A DNA stretch of 64,000 nucleotides from Mixophyes australis (GCA_036250195.1 JAVHZZ010000006.1:183593350-183657349), one strand, 5' to 3'; numbered from the stretch's first letter, positions 32,560 through 45,637 are shown. Translations and numbers: made by a program. The notes: generated from the letters alone by a model not told the origin.

Positions 32560-34098
32560 GAACCGCTCAGCAGGTTGTCTGGCTCAAAGAGGCCATATGC
32601 TGACTTGGCTATAATTTTATATAGACAAAAGAAGTCAGTTTTAAAATATGCCACAATAAAATTAGTGATCAACCACATATTTCTCAATAGCATGATGAAA
32701 GGCAGCTCATATATCAATTTAAGAATTCTTCTCCACAGTGAAGTTAAGGAAATGAGTATAAGCTCTACGAATACACGGTATTTAGGCCTGTTTAGTATCA
32801 AAAGATTGACAAATTCATAGGGGATTTATTAATAATAAAATTGGGTCTGTGTGACGTTCCAAGTTAGGTCACATAGTAGAATTGGGTAGTAAATCAAACA
32901 ACATGCAAATGGTGATTGAAAAAATTATAACAGACCACAACCCCCAGTAGGTGGGAAGGTGTAAAGGTGTCTTTAAAAAGCTGAGACCAGTTACAACAAA
33001 TTTGCAGTCTTTTGGGAAATTCAATTCACATTGATAAGCTGTCCATGTTCCTAGCCAATTTCCCATGGCACAGATTATATAACTCATGTAAGTTATACTC
33101 TGAATGTAACCCTTTTTATTTTAAATTGTTTTGCTTGTGTATGTTATATCAGTTGTTTATTAAATGTTTTTCTTTATATCTGAATGCCCTGTACTTTTGT
33201 ATATTAAATCTATAATTAAATATGTGGCGTCCTTGATAACGAATCCATTAGCCTGTTAAGAAGAATATATCTCGACCAAGTTAACCCTTTGAATGTCGGT
33301 GTGTGATTTGTTGATACATTTGATTAACAAGCTCAGTGTGTACTTGCATTTACATTTGTGTAACAATATGGAGGTGTGAAGATTTAACCCTTTGTTTGCT
33401 GGTATGGGTTTTGTTAGCCTGTGGGTAGCTAGAAGCCTTGTGTGCCAGTGTGGGACAGTATATTGCAGGCCCACCTTAACAACATTATGGGCCCCCAGGC
33501 AAACCTGGGGCCCCATAATATATATATATATATTTATATCTCACTTTTTTTTTATATGTGCTCACTCATCGTTCCCTAAACTTACCTTTCAATCGCCTTG
33601 TTCTCCGAATGCGATCCCCTTCTCTTCTTTTTTCTTAGTCCTCGCTCCGTTCTGTGCTCCTCCGTGCTGTGCTCACAGTGAATGAAGTCATCATGCCCGA
33701 CATTTACTGCGAGCGCAGCATGGAAGAGGGGACCAGGGAGGGAGCAGGATCACCACCTGACCTTGCCACCTGCCCTGAACCGCAACAGGTAAGTTTTTTT
33801 ATTGTTTGTTTTTTTTACATAATTTTTTATTTTCATTGAGAGTCCTGCGCTGGGCCCCCGGGCACCTGCCCATCGTGCCCAGTCGGAAAGATGGCCCTGG
33901 TATATTGGGGTGCTATTGCCCGTATTCAATAGGTGGTGGCAAACCTGAAGTGTGTGGGGGTGTAAGCGCTTTTTGAAGGGTGATTCAGTAGTTCTATAAC
34001 CTGTGTGATAGGTAGAGAGAGACTGAGGGATGGAATCAAAAACCTCATACAGCAAACAGCCAAACTCACGGCAGCTGGGAGCGTGTTCGTAACATGAG
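32560..34098 (+). mobile_element. Copy of the 50746 LTR family, opposite orientation
   Basis: 32640-33330 and 33400-34098 match the reverse complement of 50746-51130 and 57540-58100. Examples: CTCGACCAAGTTAACCCTTT (33272), TATTGAATACGGGCAATAG read as its complement near 33915, and the end GTGTTCGTAACA (34087-34098), equivalent to TGTCACGAACAC at 50746. The left end is unclear. A hAT element splits it at 33466-33899. Confidence 0.75.
33466..33899. mobile_element. Non-autonomous hAT element, TSD GTATATTG
   Basis: It begins CAGGCCCACCTTAACAAC (a slightly mutated CAGGGCCATCTT) and ends AAAGATGGCCCTG. GTATATTG is duplicated at 33458-33465 and 33900-33907. 434 bp with no transposase. Its centre (GAGCGCAGCATGGAAGAGG, GGGAGGGAGCAGGATCACC) matches the hairpin arm of the element at 45985. 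Confidence 0.93.
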
Positions 34099-34499
34099 GT
34101 TTTTACTGTTTCCACCCTGTGTTGAAATATAGGAGCGCCACGCTTCATCTCCTACACTGTGCAGCCTGTTTCCCTGGTGATCTAGTGCATATGTCCCCGC
34201 TAGACACCCTATAGGAATCACACAATATTCCCAAAATTAGATTAGATAGATATATATATATAAGGGTGTTTCAGCGCTGCTGACTGTAATCACATAACTA
34301 TATCCTATACTATCACAATGAGAAAAAAATAAAATAAAATACTTATATTTGGGGGTAGATCCTTAGGTCACCTTGTTCTTCCCTCATCATCATCCTCATC
34401 ACTGATGTCATATAATCACCACACAATATTAGTTCATCCCCACTGGAATCCACTGTTGCAGATTCTGTTTGTTATCGGTGGCAACAACTGTTTTCCTGA
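34099..34499. other. Between the LTR copy and the hAT fossil
   Basis: It contains a short (TA)n near 34250 and CATCATCATCCTCATCAC near 34385. The latter may be antisense of an acidic stretch of the hAT protein that follows. No gene is called. Confidence 0.35.
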
Positions 34500-34767
34500 T
34501 ATAATTTGTAGGTCCTTTTGATGAACACCAGTTTTTCAACATGTTGCCTCCTACGATGATCATTCACAATATTTCCAGCTGTCGTAAACACTCTTTTCGA
34601 CTACACCTTAAGTACACCATACCTAGTTTGTACCTGGGGCTCCAAATTGCCTTTTTATTCTCCCAGAATTCAAAGGCACTGTCTGAGAGTCTAATTTTCG
34701 TTTAAGCCTGACCAGATGTCATAATAACCTTTCACATGCTGTACTGTGTTGACTCATCATCAGTGTG
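34500..34767 (-). pseudogene. hAT transposase C-terminus, fossil
   Basis: On the minus strand: SAFEFWENKKAIW, YKLGMVYL, then RVFTTAGNIVNDHRRRQHVE and KLVFIKR. This is the hAT dimerisation region; RVFSTAGNIVxxxRxxL is its signature. Frameshifts and stops are present. The frame is cut by the VNTR-bearing hAT element and seems to resume at 43166 with THHQLQFLLKN-type text, so one hAT element inserted into another. Confidence 0.8.
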
Positions 34768-37700
34768 CAGGGCCTGATCAACCACTAGGCTGACCAGGCT
34801 GCAGCCTGGGGCACTGGGTCCCGGGGGGCGCGGCGCTGCGGGTATTTTTTTTTTTTCATTTTTGACTTCCTATCTGCTGATCTGAGGAGAGGAGCGACGC
34901 TGGCACAACTACAGGTAAGTGAAGGGGGGAACTGCCCTGCATATCTATAGGGAGGGGGGGAAACTGCCCTGCATATCTATAGGGAGGGGGGGGGGGGAAA
35001 CTGCCCTGCATATCTATAGGGAGGGGGGGGAACTGCCCTGCATATCTATAGGGAGGGGGGGGAACTGCCCTGCATATCTATAGGGAGGGGGGGGAACTGC
35101 CCTGCATATCTATAGGGAGGGGGGGGAACTGCCCTGCATATCTATAGGGAGGGGGGGGAACTGCCCTGCATATCTATAGGGAGGGGGGGGAACTGCCCTG
35201 CATATCTATAGGGAGGGGGGGGAACTGCCCTGCATATCTATAGGGAGGGGGGGGGGAACTGTCCTGCATATCTATAGGGAGGGGGGGGAACTGCCCTGCA
35301 TATCTATAGGGAGGGGGGGAAACTGCCCTGCATATCTATAGGGAGGGGGGGGGGAACTGCCCTGCATATCTATAGGGAGGGGGGGGGAACTGCCCTGCAT
35401 ATCTATAGGGAGGGGGGGGAACTGCCCTGCATATCTATAGGGAGGGGGGGGAACTGCCCTGCATATCTATAGGGAGGGGGGGGAACTGCCCTGCATATCT
35501 ATAGGGAGGGGGGGAACTGCCCTGCATATCTATAGGGAGGGGGGAACTGCCCTGCATATCTATAGGGAGGGGGGGAACTGCCCTGCATATCTATAGGGAG
35601 GGGGGGTGAACTGCCCTGCATATCTATAGGGAGGGGGGGGGAACTGCCCTGCATATCTATAGGGAGGGGGGGGGGGGAACTGCCCTGCATATCTATAAGG
35701 AGGGGGGGGGAACTGCCCTGCATATCTATAAGGAGGTGGGGAACTGCCCTGCATATCTATAAGGGGGGGGGGGGAACTTCCCTGCATATCTATAGGGAGG
35801 AGGGGGGGCGGGGAACTGCCCTGCATATCTATAGGGAGGGGGGGGAACTGCCCTGCATATCTATAGGGAGGGGGGAAACTGCCCTGCATATCTATAGGGA
35901 GGGGGGGAACTGCCCTGCATATCTATAGGGAGGGGGGGAACTGCCCTGCATATCTATAGGGAGGGGGGGAACTGCCCTGCATATCTATAGGGAGGGGGGG
36001 GGAACTGCCCTGCATATCTATAGGGAGGGGGGGGAACTGCCCTGCATATCTATAGGGAGGGGGGGGAACTGCCCTGCATATCTATAGGGAGGGGGGGGGA
36101 ACTGCCCTGCATATCTATAGGGAGGGGGGGGAACTGCCCTGCATATCTATAGGGAGGGGGGAACTGCCCTGCATATCTATAGGGAGGGGGGGAACTGCCC
36201 TGCATATCTATAGGGAGGGGGGGTGAACTGCCCTGCATATCTATAGGGAGGGGGGGGGGGAACTGCCCTGCATATCTATAGGGAGGGGGGGGGGGAACTG
36301 CCCTGCATATCTATAGAGAGGGGGGAACTGCCCTGCATATCTATAAGGAGGGGGGGGGGAACTGCCCTGCATATCTATAAGGAGGTGGGGAACTGCCCTG
36401 CATATCTATAAGGGGGGGGGAACTTCCCTGCATATCTATAGGGAGGAGGGGGGGCGGGGAACTGCCCTGCATATCTATAGGGAGGGGGGGGGAACTGCCC
36501 TGCATATCTATAGGGAGGGGGGGAACTGCCCTGCATATCTATAGGGAGGGGGGGAACTGCCCTGCATATCTATAGGGAGGGGGGGAACTGCCCTGCATAT
36601 CTATAGGGAGGGGGGGAACTGCCCTGCATATATATAGGGAGGGGGGGAACTGCCCTGCATATCTATAGGGAGGGGGGGGAACTGCCCTGCATATCTATAG
36701 GGAGGGGGGGTGAACTGCCCTGCATAGCTATAGGGAGGGGGGGGGGGAACTGCCCTGCATAGCTATAGGGAGGGGGGGGGAACTGCCCTGCATAGCTATA
36801 GGGAGGGGGGGGGGAACTGCCCTGCATAGCTATAGGGAGGGGGGGGGAACTGCCCTGCATAGCTATAGGGAGGGGGGAACTGCCCTGCATATCTATAAGG
36901 AGGGGGGGGGAACTGCCCTGCATATCTATAAGGAGGGGGGGGAACTGCCCTGCATATCTATAAGGAGGGGGGGGGAACTGCCCTGCATATCTATAAGGAG
37001 GGGGGGAACTTCCCTGCATATCTATAGGGAGGAGAGGGGGGGAACTGCCCTGCATATCTATAGGGAGGGGGGGAACTGCCCTGCATATCTATAGGGAGGG
37101 GGGGAACTGCCCTGCATATCTATAGGGAGGGGGGGAACTGCCCTGCATATCTATAGGGAGGGGGGGAACTGCCCTGCATATCTATAGGGAGGGGGGGGGA
37201 ACTGCCCTGCATATCTATAGGGAGGGGGGCAAACTGCCCTGCATATCTATAGGGAGGGGGGCAAACTGCCCTGCATATCTATAGGGAGGGGGGCAAACTG
37301 CCCTGCATATCTATAGGGAGGGGGGGAACTGCCCTGCATATCTATAGGGAGGGGGGAACTGCCCTGCATATCTATAGGGAGGGGGGGGAACTGCCCTGCA
37401 TATCTATAGGGAGGGGGGAACTGCCCTGCATATCTATAAGGAGGGGGGGGAACTGCCCTGCATATCTATAGGAAGGGGGGGGGGACTACCCTGCATATCT
37501 ATAGGGAGGGGGGGAACTACCCTGCATATCTATAGGGAGGGGGGGAACTACCCTGCATATCTATAGGGAGGGGGGGGGAACTGCCCTGCATATCTATAGG
37601 GAGGGGGGGGAACTGCCCTGCATATCTATAGGGAGGGGGGGTGAACTGCCCTGCATAGCTATAGGGAGGGGGGGGGAACTGCCCTGCATAGCTATAGGGA

Positions 37701-40700
37701 GGGGGGGGGGAACTGCCCTGCATAGCTATAGGGAGGGGGGGGGGGAACTGCCCTGCATATCTATAGAGAGGGGGGAACTGCCCTGCATATCTATAAGGAG
37801 GGGGGGGGGGAACTGCCCTGCATATCTATAAGGAGGGGGGGAACTGCCCTGCATATCTATAGGGAGGAGGGGGGGGAAACTGCCCTGCATATCTATAGGG
37901 AGGGGGGGAACTGCCCTGCATATCTATAGGGAGGGGGGGAACTGCCCTGCATATCTATAGGGAGGGGGGGAACTGCCCTGCATATCTATAGGGAGGGGGG
38001 GAACTGCCCTGCATATCTATAGGGAGGGGGGGAACTGCCCTGCATATCTATAGGGAGGGGGGGGGGAACTGCCCTGCATATCTATAGGGAGGGGGGCAAA
38101 CTGCCCTGCATATCTATAGGGAGGGGGGAACTGCCCTGCATATCTATAAGGAGGGGGGGGAACTGCCCTGCATATCTATAGGAAGGGGGGGGGGGACTAC
38201 CCTGCATATCTATAGGGAGGGGGGGGAACTACCCTGCATATCTATAGGGAGGGGGGGAACTACCCTGCATATCTATAGGGAGGGGGGGGGGAACTGCCCT
38301 GCATATCTATAGGGAGGGGGGGGGGAACTGCCCTGCATATCTATAGGGAGGGGGGGTGAACTGCCCTGCATAGCTATAGGGAGGGGGGGGGGAACTGCCC
38401 TGCATAGCTATAGGGAGGGGGGGGGAACTGCCCTGCATAGCTATAGGGAGGGGGGGGGGAACTGCCCTGCATATCTATAGAGAGGGGGGAACTGCCCTGC
38501 ATATCTATAAGGAGGGGGGGGGGGAACTGCCCTGCATATCTATAAGGAGGGGGGGAACTGCCCTGCATATCTATAGGGAGGAGGGGGGGGAAACTGCCCT
38601 GCATATCTATAGGGAGGGGGGGAACTGCCCTGCATATCTATAGGGAGGGGGGGGAACTGCCCTGCATATCTATAGGGAGGGGGGGAACTGCCCTGCATAT
38701 CTATAGGGAGGGGGGGAACTGCCCTGCATATCTATAGGGAGGGGGGGGAACTGCCCTGCATATCTATAGGGAGGGGGGGAACTGCCCTGCATATCTATAG
38801 GGAGGGGGGCAAACTGCCCTGCATATCTATAGGGAGGGGGGGAACTGCCCTGCATATCTATAGGGAGGGGGGAACTGCCCTGCATATCTATAGGGAGGGG
38901 GGGAACTGCCCTGCATATCTATAGGGAGGGGGGAACTGCCCTGCATATCTATAGGGAGGGGGGAACTGCCCTGCATATCTATAGGGAGGGGGGAACTGCC
39001 CTGCATATCTATAAGGAGGGGGGGAACTGCCCTGCATATCTATAGGAAGGGGGGAACTGCCCTGCATATCAATAGGGAGGGGGGAACTGCCCTGCATATC
39101 TATAAGGAGGGGGGGGGAACTGCCCTGCATATCTATAAGGAGGGGGGGGGGGGGAACTGCCCTGCATATCTATAAGGAGGGGGGGGAACTTCCCTGCATA
39201 TCTATAGGGAGGAGGGGGGGGGAACTGCCCTGCATATCTATAGGGAGGGGGGGAACTGCCCTGCATATCTATAAGGAGGGGGGGGGAACTGCCCTGCATA
39301 TCTATAAGGAGGTGGGGAACTGCCCTGCATATCTATAAGGGGGGGGGGAACTTCCCTGCATATCTATAGGGAGGAGGGGGGCGGGGAACTGCCCTGCATA
39401 TCTATAGGGAGGGGGGGGGAACTGCCCTGCATATCTATAGGGAGGGGGGGAACTGCCCTGCATATCTATAGGGAGGGGGGAACTGCCCTGCATGTCTATA
39501 GGGAGGGGGGGAACTGCCCTGCATATCTATAGGGAGGGGGGGAACTGCCCTGCATATCTATAGGGAGGGGGGGAACTGCCCTGCATATCTATAGGGAGGG
39601 GGGTTGAACTGCCCTGCATAGCTATAGGGAGGGGGGGGGGAACTGCCCTGCATAGCTATAGGGAGGGGGGGGGGAACTGCCCTGCATAGCTATAGGGAGG
39701 GGGGAACTGCCCTGCATATCTATAAGGAGGGGGGGGGAACTGCCCTGCATATCTATAAGGAGGGGGGGAACTGCCCTGCATATCTATAAGGAGGGGGGAA
39801 CTTCCCTGCATATCTATAGGGAGGAGGGGGGGGGGGAACTGCCCTGCATATCTATAGGGAGGGGGGGAACTGCCCTGCATATCTATAGGGAGGGGGGGAA
39901 CTGCCCTGCATATCTATAGGGAGGGGGGCAACTGCCCTGCATATCTATAGGGAGGGGGGGAACTGCCCTGCATATCTATAGGGAGGGGGGGGGGAACTGC
40001 CCTGCATATCTATAGGGAGGGGGGCAAACTGCCCTGCATATCTATAGGGAGGGGGGCAAACTGCCCTGCATATCTATAGGGAGGGGGGGGAACTGCCCTG
40101 CATATCTATAGGGAGGGGGGGAACTGCCCTGCATATCTATAGGGAGGGGGGGAACTGCCCTGCATATCTATAGGGAGGGGGGAACTGCCCTGCATATCTA
40201 TAAGGAGGGGGGGGGAACTGCCCTGCATATCTATAGGAAGGGGGGGGGGAACTACCCTGCATATCTATAGGGAGGGGGGGAACTACCCTGCATATCTATA
40301 GGGAGGGGGGGAACTACCCTGCATATCTATAGGGAGGGGGGGGAACTGCCCTGCATATCTATAGGGAGGGGGGGGGAACTGCCCTGCATATCTATAGGGA
40401 GGGGGGGGTGAACTGCCCTGCATAGCTATAGGGAGGGGGGGGAACTGCCCTGCATAGCTATAGGGAGGGGGGGGGGGAACTGCCCTGCATATCTATAGAG
40501 AGGGGGGGAACTGCCCTGCATATCTATAAGGAGGGGGGGGGAACTGCCCTGCATATCTATAAGGAGGGGGGGGGGGAACTGCCCTGCATATCTATAAGGA
40601 GGGGGGGGAACTGCCCTGCATATCTATAGGGAGGAGGGGGGGGGGGAACTGCCCTGCATATCTATAGGGAGGGGGGGAACTGCCCTGCATATCTATAGGG

Positions 40701-43157
40701 AGGGGGGGGAACTGCCCTGCATATCTATAGGGAGGGGGGGAACTGCCCTGCATATCTATAGGGAGGGGGGGAACTGCCCTGCATATCTATAGGGAGGGGG
40801 GGAACTGCCCTGCATATCTATAGGGAGGGGGGGGAACTGCCCTGCATATCTATAGGGAGGGGGGGGGAACTGCCCTGCATATCTATAGGGAGGGGGGGGA
40901 ACTGCCCTGCATATCTATAGAGAGGGGGGCAAACTGCCCTGCATATCTATAGGGAGGGGGGGAACTGCCCTGCATATCTATAGGGAGGGGGGAACTGCCC
41001 TGCATATCTATAGGGAGGGGGGGAACTGCCCTGCATATCTATAGGGAGGGGGGAACTGCCCTGCATATCTATAGGGAGGGGGGAACTGCCCTGCATATCT
41101 ATAGGGAGGGGGGGAACTGCCCTGCATATCTATAAGGAGGGGGGGAACTGCCCTGCATATCTATAGGAAGGGGGGGAACTGCCCTGCATATCTATAGGGA
41201 GGGTGGAACTGCCCTGCATATCTATAAGGAGGGGGGGGGAACTGCCCTGCATATCTATAAGGAGGGGGGGGGAACTGCCCTGCATATCTATAAGGAGGGG
41301 GGAACTTCCCTGCATATCTATAGGGAGGAGGGGGGGGGAACTGCCCTGCATATCTATAGGGAGGGGGGGAACTGCCCTGCATATCTATAGGGAGGGGGGG
41401 AACTGCCCTGCATATCTATAGGGAGGGGGGGAACTGCCCTGCATATCTATAGGGAGGGGGGAACTGCCCTGCATATCTATAGGGAGGGGGGGGAACTGCC
41501 CTGCATATCTATAGGGAGGGGGGAACTGCCCTGCATATCTATAGGGAGGGGGGAACTGCCCTGCATATCTATAGGGAGGGGGGAACTGCCCTGCATATCT
41601 ATAAGGAGGGGGGGAACTGCCCTGCATATCTATAGGAAGGGGGGGGAACTACCCTGCATATCTATAGGGAGGGGGGGAACTACCCTGCATATCTATAGGG
41701 AGGGGGGGGGAACTACCCTGCATATCTATAGGAAGGGGGGGGGAACTACCCTGCATATCTATAGGAAGGGGGGGGGAACTACCCTGCATATCTATAGGAA
41801 GGGGGGGGGAACTACCCTGCATATCTATAGGGAGGGGGGAACTGCCCTGCATATCTATAAGGAGGGGGGGAACTGCCCTGCATATCTATAGGAAGGGGGG
41901 GGGAACTACCCTGCATATCTATAGGGAGGGGGGGAACTACCCTGCATATCTATAGGGAGGGGGGGAACTACCCTGCATATCTATAGGGAGGGGGGGGGGA
42001 ACTACCCTGCATATCTATAGGAAGGGGGGGGGGGGAACTACCCTGCATATCTATAGGAAGGGGGGGGGGGAACTACCCTGCATATCTATAGGGAGGGGGG
42101 AACTGCCCTGCATATCTATAAGGAGGGGGGGAACTGCCCTGCATATCTATAGGAAGGGGGGGGGAACTACCCTGCATATCTATAGGGAGGGGGGAACTAC
42201 CCTGCATATCTATAGGGAGGGGGGGAACTACCCTGCATATCTATAGGGAGGGGGGGGACTACCCTGCATATCTATAGGGAGGGGGGGGACTACCCTGCAT
42301 ATCTATAGGGAGAGGGGGACTACCCTGCATATCTATAGGGAGGGGGGGGACTACCCTGCATATCTATAGGGAGGGAGAAGGGGGACTGTCATGCATATGT
42401 ATAGGGAGGGAGAGGGGGACTGTCATACAAATCTATAGGGTGGGAGAGAGGTTGATATGTATGAAGGAGGGCAGAGGAGGGGGGCTGATATATGTAACTG
42501 GGGGAGTTTTGATGTGACGGGGGGGATAGCTACAGAGTGGAGGTAAGGAAAATAGCTGCAAGGGGGATGGATGCAGGGTGGGAGGTAAAGAAAATGGCTG
42601 CAGCAGGGGTTAAGGAAAATGACTGTTGGGGGGTGTTGTGGTTAAGGAAAGTGGCTGCAGGGGGTATTTAAAAAATAGAGCAGCTTTGGGGGGCAGAATC
42701 TCATGATTGTGTGGTGGTCACATGGGTGGTCTCAGCAATCACTAGAATACTAAATATTAGTGAGATGGGGCTGGTAGAGGTTTGTATTTGATTGACAACA
42801 AATATTCAGATATTGCTTATATATGCCTGTCCAATGGGGTACTTTTAGCTGGCCATAATGGAGTGTTTTGTTTTAACTAAAGGGCCTAATCATTCAGGGT
42901 TTGCATTATAATACATTTTTGCATTTTCAAAACAGGACGCCAACTTTCCAGAAGCCAGCGAGAGGATAACAAAATTGCAAGAGAGAAGAGCAAGAACATG
43001 TAAGAGACAGTGGCACAATCTGTCTAAATTTGAATGCTGGAGAATACACCTGATCATTCATATTCAGGAGTGTTCCTATACACCTATATATTCGGAGGAG
43101 GGGGGGGCGCTGCGGCCGTATTAGCCTAGGGCGGCCAGAACCCTCAATCAGGCCCTG
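34768..43157. mobile_element. 8.4-kb hAT element swollen by a VNTR, TSD TCAGTGTG
   Basis: It starts CAGGGCCTGATCAACCACTA and ends CCCTCAATCAGGCCCTG, with 8-bp TCAGTGTG at 34760-34767 and 43158-43165. Just inside, GGGGGGCGCGGCGCTGCGG near the left end pairs with GGGGGGCGCTGCGGCCG near the right. About 7.4 of 8.4 kb is tandem repeat; the remaining kilobase is non-coding. It belongs to the same broad CAGGGCC group as six other elements here, all under 0.5 kb. The borders are exact, so the repeat grew inside a transposon. Confidence 0.93.
34922..42365. repeat. VNTR, about 230 copies of a 30-35-bp G-run unit
   Basis: The unit is AACTGCCCTGCATATCTATA followed by GGGA and a G run of about 5-12. Unit length varies mainly through the G run. 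Variants include AACTACCCTG, CATAGCTATAGG, CTATAAGGAGG, CTATAGGAAGG, CAAACTGCC and TGAACTGCC. Variants recur as ordered blocks (see findings), showing segmental duplication within the array. The right edge decays into AGGGAGAAGGGGGACTGTC-type units by 42470. Long frames reading MQGSSPP/YRYAGQF on the minus strand and LPCISI on the plus strand are artefacts. G runs of the array could be mis-assembled. Confidence 0.97.
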
Positions 43158-43165
43158 TCAGTGTG

Positions 43166-44739
43166 ACTCCTAGAAAAGGTAAGATTTCTTCTGGCAGTAA
43201 TATTTTTTAGGAGAAACTGAAGCTGGTGATGTGTCATGTGTAACTTGAACCGACAACTTGCTCACAAGGAGCTGTTTGCATCTGTGAAGATTTCGGTCAA
43301 TGGGAAAAAAGACATTACATATGACTTAAACCTAGAATAAAACATGGTTGCCAAAATGTAGTGATCCGATTTCAAGATGCTGCAAATTCTTGGGTCCAGG
43401 CAAAGTGATTAAATAACTTTAACTACAAGGAAAACACATTTAGCAGAGTTGCATAATTTTATCTCCTTCAGCTTCTGCTGCAGTCAATAGTTAACAGTAT
43501 GCATAGATCATAGAAACAGCAGGTACCAAGTATAGCTTGGAAACTGCAGCAGAAAAAACTGGTGTCCAGATGTAGTGTAGGCACAAGTAGTCACTGGATA
43601 TCAGGCAAAAATGGTGAAGTGCAGATGTAGGTTACCATATTTAGCAGATGACAGAAGAAGACACTGGAAGTCAGGTACAAATGGTGAAGTGCAGATGCTG
43701 GTTACCAAGTAGCAGATGACAGGAGCGACCAGATGATCTACGGGAGAATCAAGCAAAGGAGTGTCAGACAAGCCAGGGGTCAGATGCAGGCAGATCCATA
43801 ATAATACCAGGGAATAAACGAGCACATTCAAATAAAGCTGGTGTCTTGGTCACAAGAGGAAATGCAGGGAGAAGTCAGGATCCAAATAACAGTTTTACAG
43901 GGAGACCAGCAGCAGCAAAACACTTGATGTACTGGCTCAGATTGCTAGGAAAGGTAGTCTTATAATGGCCAGAGACAGGTGTCTGGTATCTAGGAGTAAT
44001 GATGAAGGCTTAACCCCTTGCAGGCAGGAACAGATGAAGGCAAAGCAGCATCCACAGAACAGATGCTACAGTGCAGCTGGAAGCAAATTGTGATACAGGA
44101 ATTCCATTAGGGGAGTCAGTTGGAATTGGAAAACTACCAAGTTCCAAAGTAGCATCCTCAATTTCTATGTCTAAACAATCATCATTATTACTCATCCTCA
44201 CATTTCTATATGGTTGAGGAATTTTGGAAGGAGGCTGCTCTATAATTACAGTGTTATGATCTGAAATGTCAGACTCAAATATAGCAATCATGGAAACCCT
44301 TAAATTCTCCTCTGTTTTTCAATGGGCATTCTAGTACATGTAACAATAATAGCATGACCATTGTTATAAAACATGGCCATGGTCTGAGCCTTTTCATACC
44401 AGTGTGGATAGTGAATGGAGTATGTTAGCTATATTATCTTTTTAGACAAATCACCACATTCATCAGAAACGTTTCCCTTAATCCTTACATCAAGAGCTGA
44501 TGTTTTCTTTGAGATTGACCAACAGGGTTTGGATTTTGAGCACACTTTATTACACTTTCTTCCCTCATGACCTTTTTTTACTAGTAGAGGTTGAAACAGC
44601 ACTACTACAGCCAATACTAGTACTGGGATGCTCCTGATCTGTAAACTGATCCATGATTGACAAGAGGAGTAAAGCTACTTGAAGTTGGAGCTACTTGTAC
44701 CTGCCACCATACCAGGTAAACACCTTCACAATAAGAGAA
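43166..44739 (-). other. Probable remainder of the interrupted hAT element and flank
   Basis: 43166-43230 on the minus strand continues hAT-like text toward the fossil C-terminus at 34500. Further right, 43608-43750 holds a direct duplication of about 71 bp (AAATGGTGAAGTGCAGATG twice). Minus-strand frames at 44010-44291 and 44429-44614 carry no domain I recognise. They may be transposon exons but I do not call them. Confidence 0.4.
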
Positions 44740-44843
44740 GAGAACCCTGTTTTTTCTCCACTAAACACAGCAGTTCAGATGTTACTGATACTGCTCTTCA
44801 CATTGTATTCAGATTGAAACACTCAGGATTTTAAAAGCAAGAA

Positions 44844-44893
<50 letters not shown>

Positions 44894-44897
44894 GTAT
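44740..44897 (+). repeat. Unit of a dispersed tandem array (first block)
   Basis: CTGTTTTTTCTCCACTAAAC, GATGTTACTGATACTGCTCT, TTCAGATTGAAACACTCAGG, TTTTAAAAGCAAGAAATAAA, then (TA)n. The same unit recurs at 48447-48720 and 59670-60395. The sequence between blocks is later insertions. Confidence 0.8.
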
Positions 44898-45637
44898 AGT
44901 GTAACATTTTTGCTGCAGTGCACCGAATTTAAAGGTAAACAGCTGGAAGACACATGTGTAACAAAATAATAGTTTAAAGTCTGGTTTACTTGCATGGTTT
45001 GTGCCTTGTCACCACAGCTGCAGGGCCTGTCTGCCGGAAGATTAGTCAAACAGTGCAACTGAGAGTATTCCCTTTTAAAGAGATGTTGGTTGTGTCATCT
45101 GCCTATCAAGCTAGGGGTGTGGGAAGAGTGTCAGGTATAAAAAAACACTTTGTTTTACTATTCAGCGTTGTCAGCTGGTCTTTGTCTAGCTAGTGTTTAG
45201 GGTTACAAGAAAGTTTGTGGAATCTGTATGGTGTCAAATACCTGACATTAAAAACTAAGTAAAAAAGCAAACAGATGGCTCCTTACACCAGCTTCTTCTG
45301 AAACACTTTGACGTTTATTTACTTGTCAGAATGGATAAACAGTCTTGGCAATTCCTACAGCAATCAAATATTCACAGAAATAAACAGTCCCATAGCCCTA
45401 AACTCTAGCTATCACAATTAGGTCCCTTACTGGTAACTAGCCACTTTTTGGCAGCAGTCTCCCACACACAGTTCAAACCCAGCTTTTAATGCTTCCTGCC
45501 AGGCATTGCTCTGGTTGACCCCTTGATTGATTAGACCAGGTGCTCCACCTGGTTTCGTGGTGTGTGTCTGTGTGTGTGCAGATTTAACCCTCCCTGCACC
45601 TTTAGGCTGTGGTCACCCAGGGAAACAACCACTATTT

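Noticed and set aside
35499..41852. Many long minus-strand frames with MQGSSPP / YRYAGQF repeats that look like a repetitive secreted protein
   Set aside because: They exist only because the VNTR unit lacks stops in some frames. Unit lengths of 30-35 bp shift the frame constantly, several frames are open at once, and there is no start context or unique sequence.
34922..42365. CRISPR-like regular repeats
   Set aside because: There are no unique spacers: the whole unit is repeated, and the context is a vertebrate nuclear genome.
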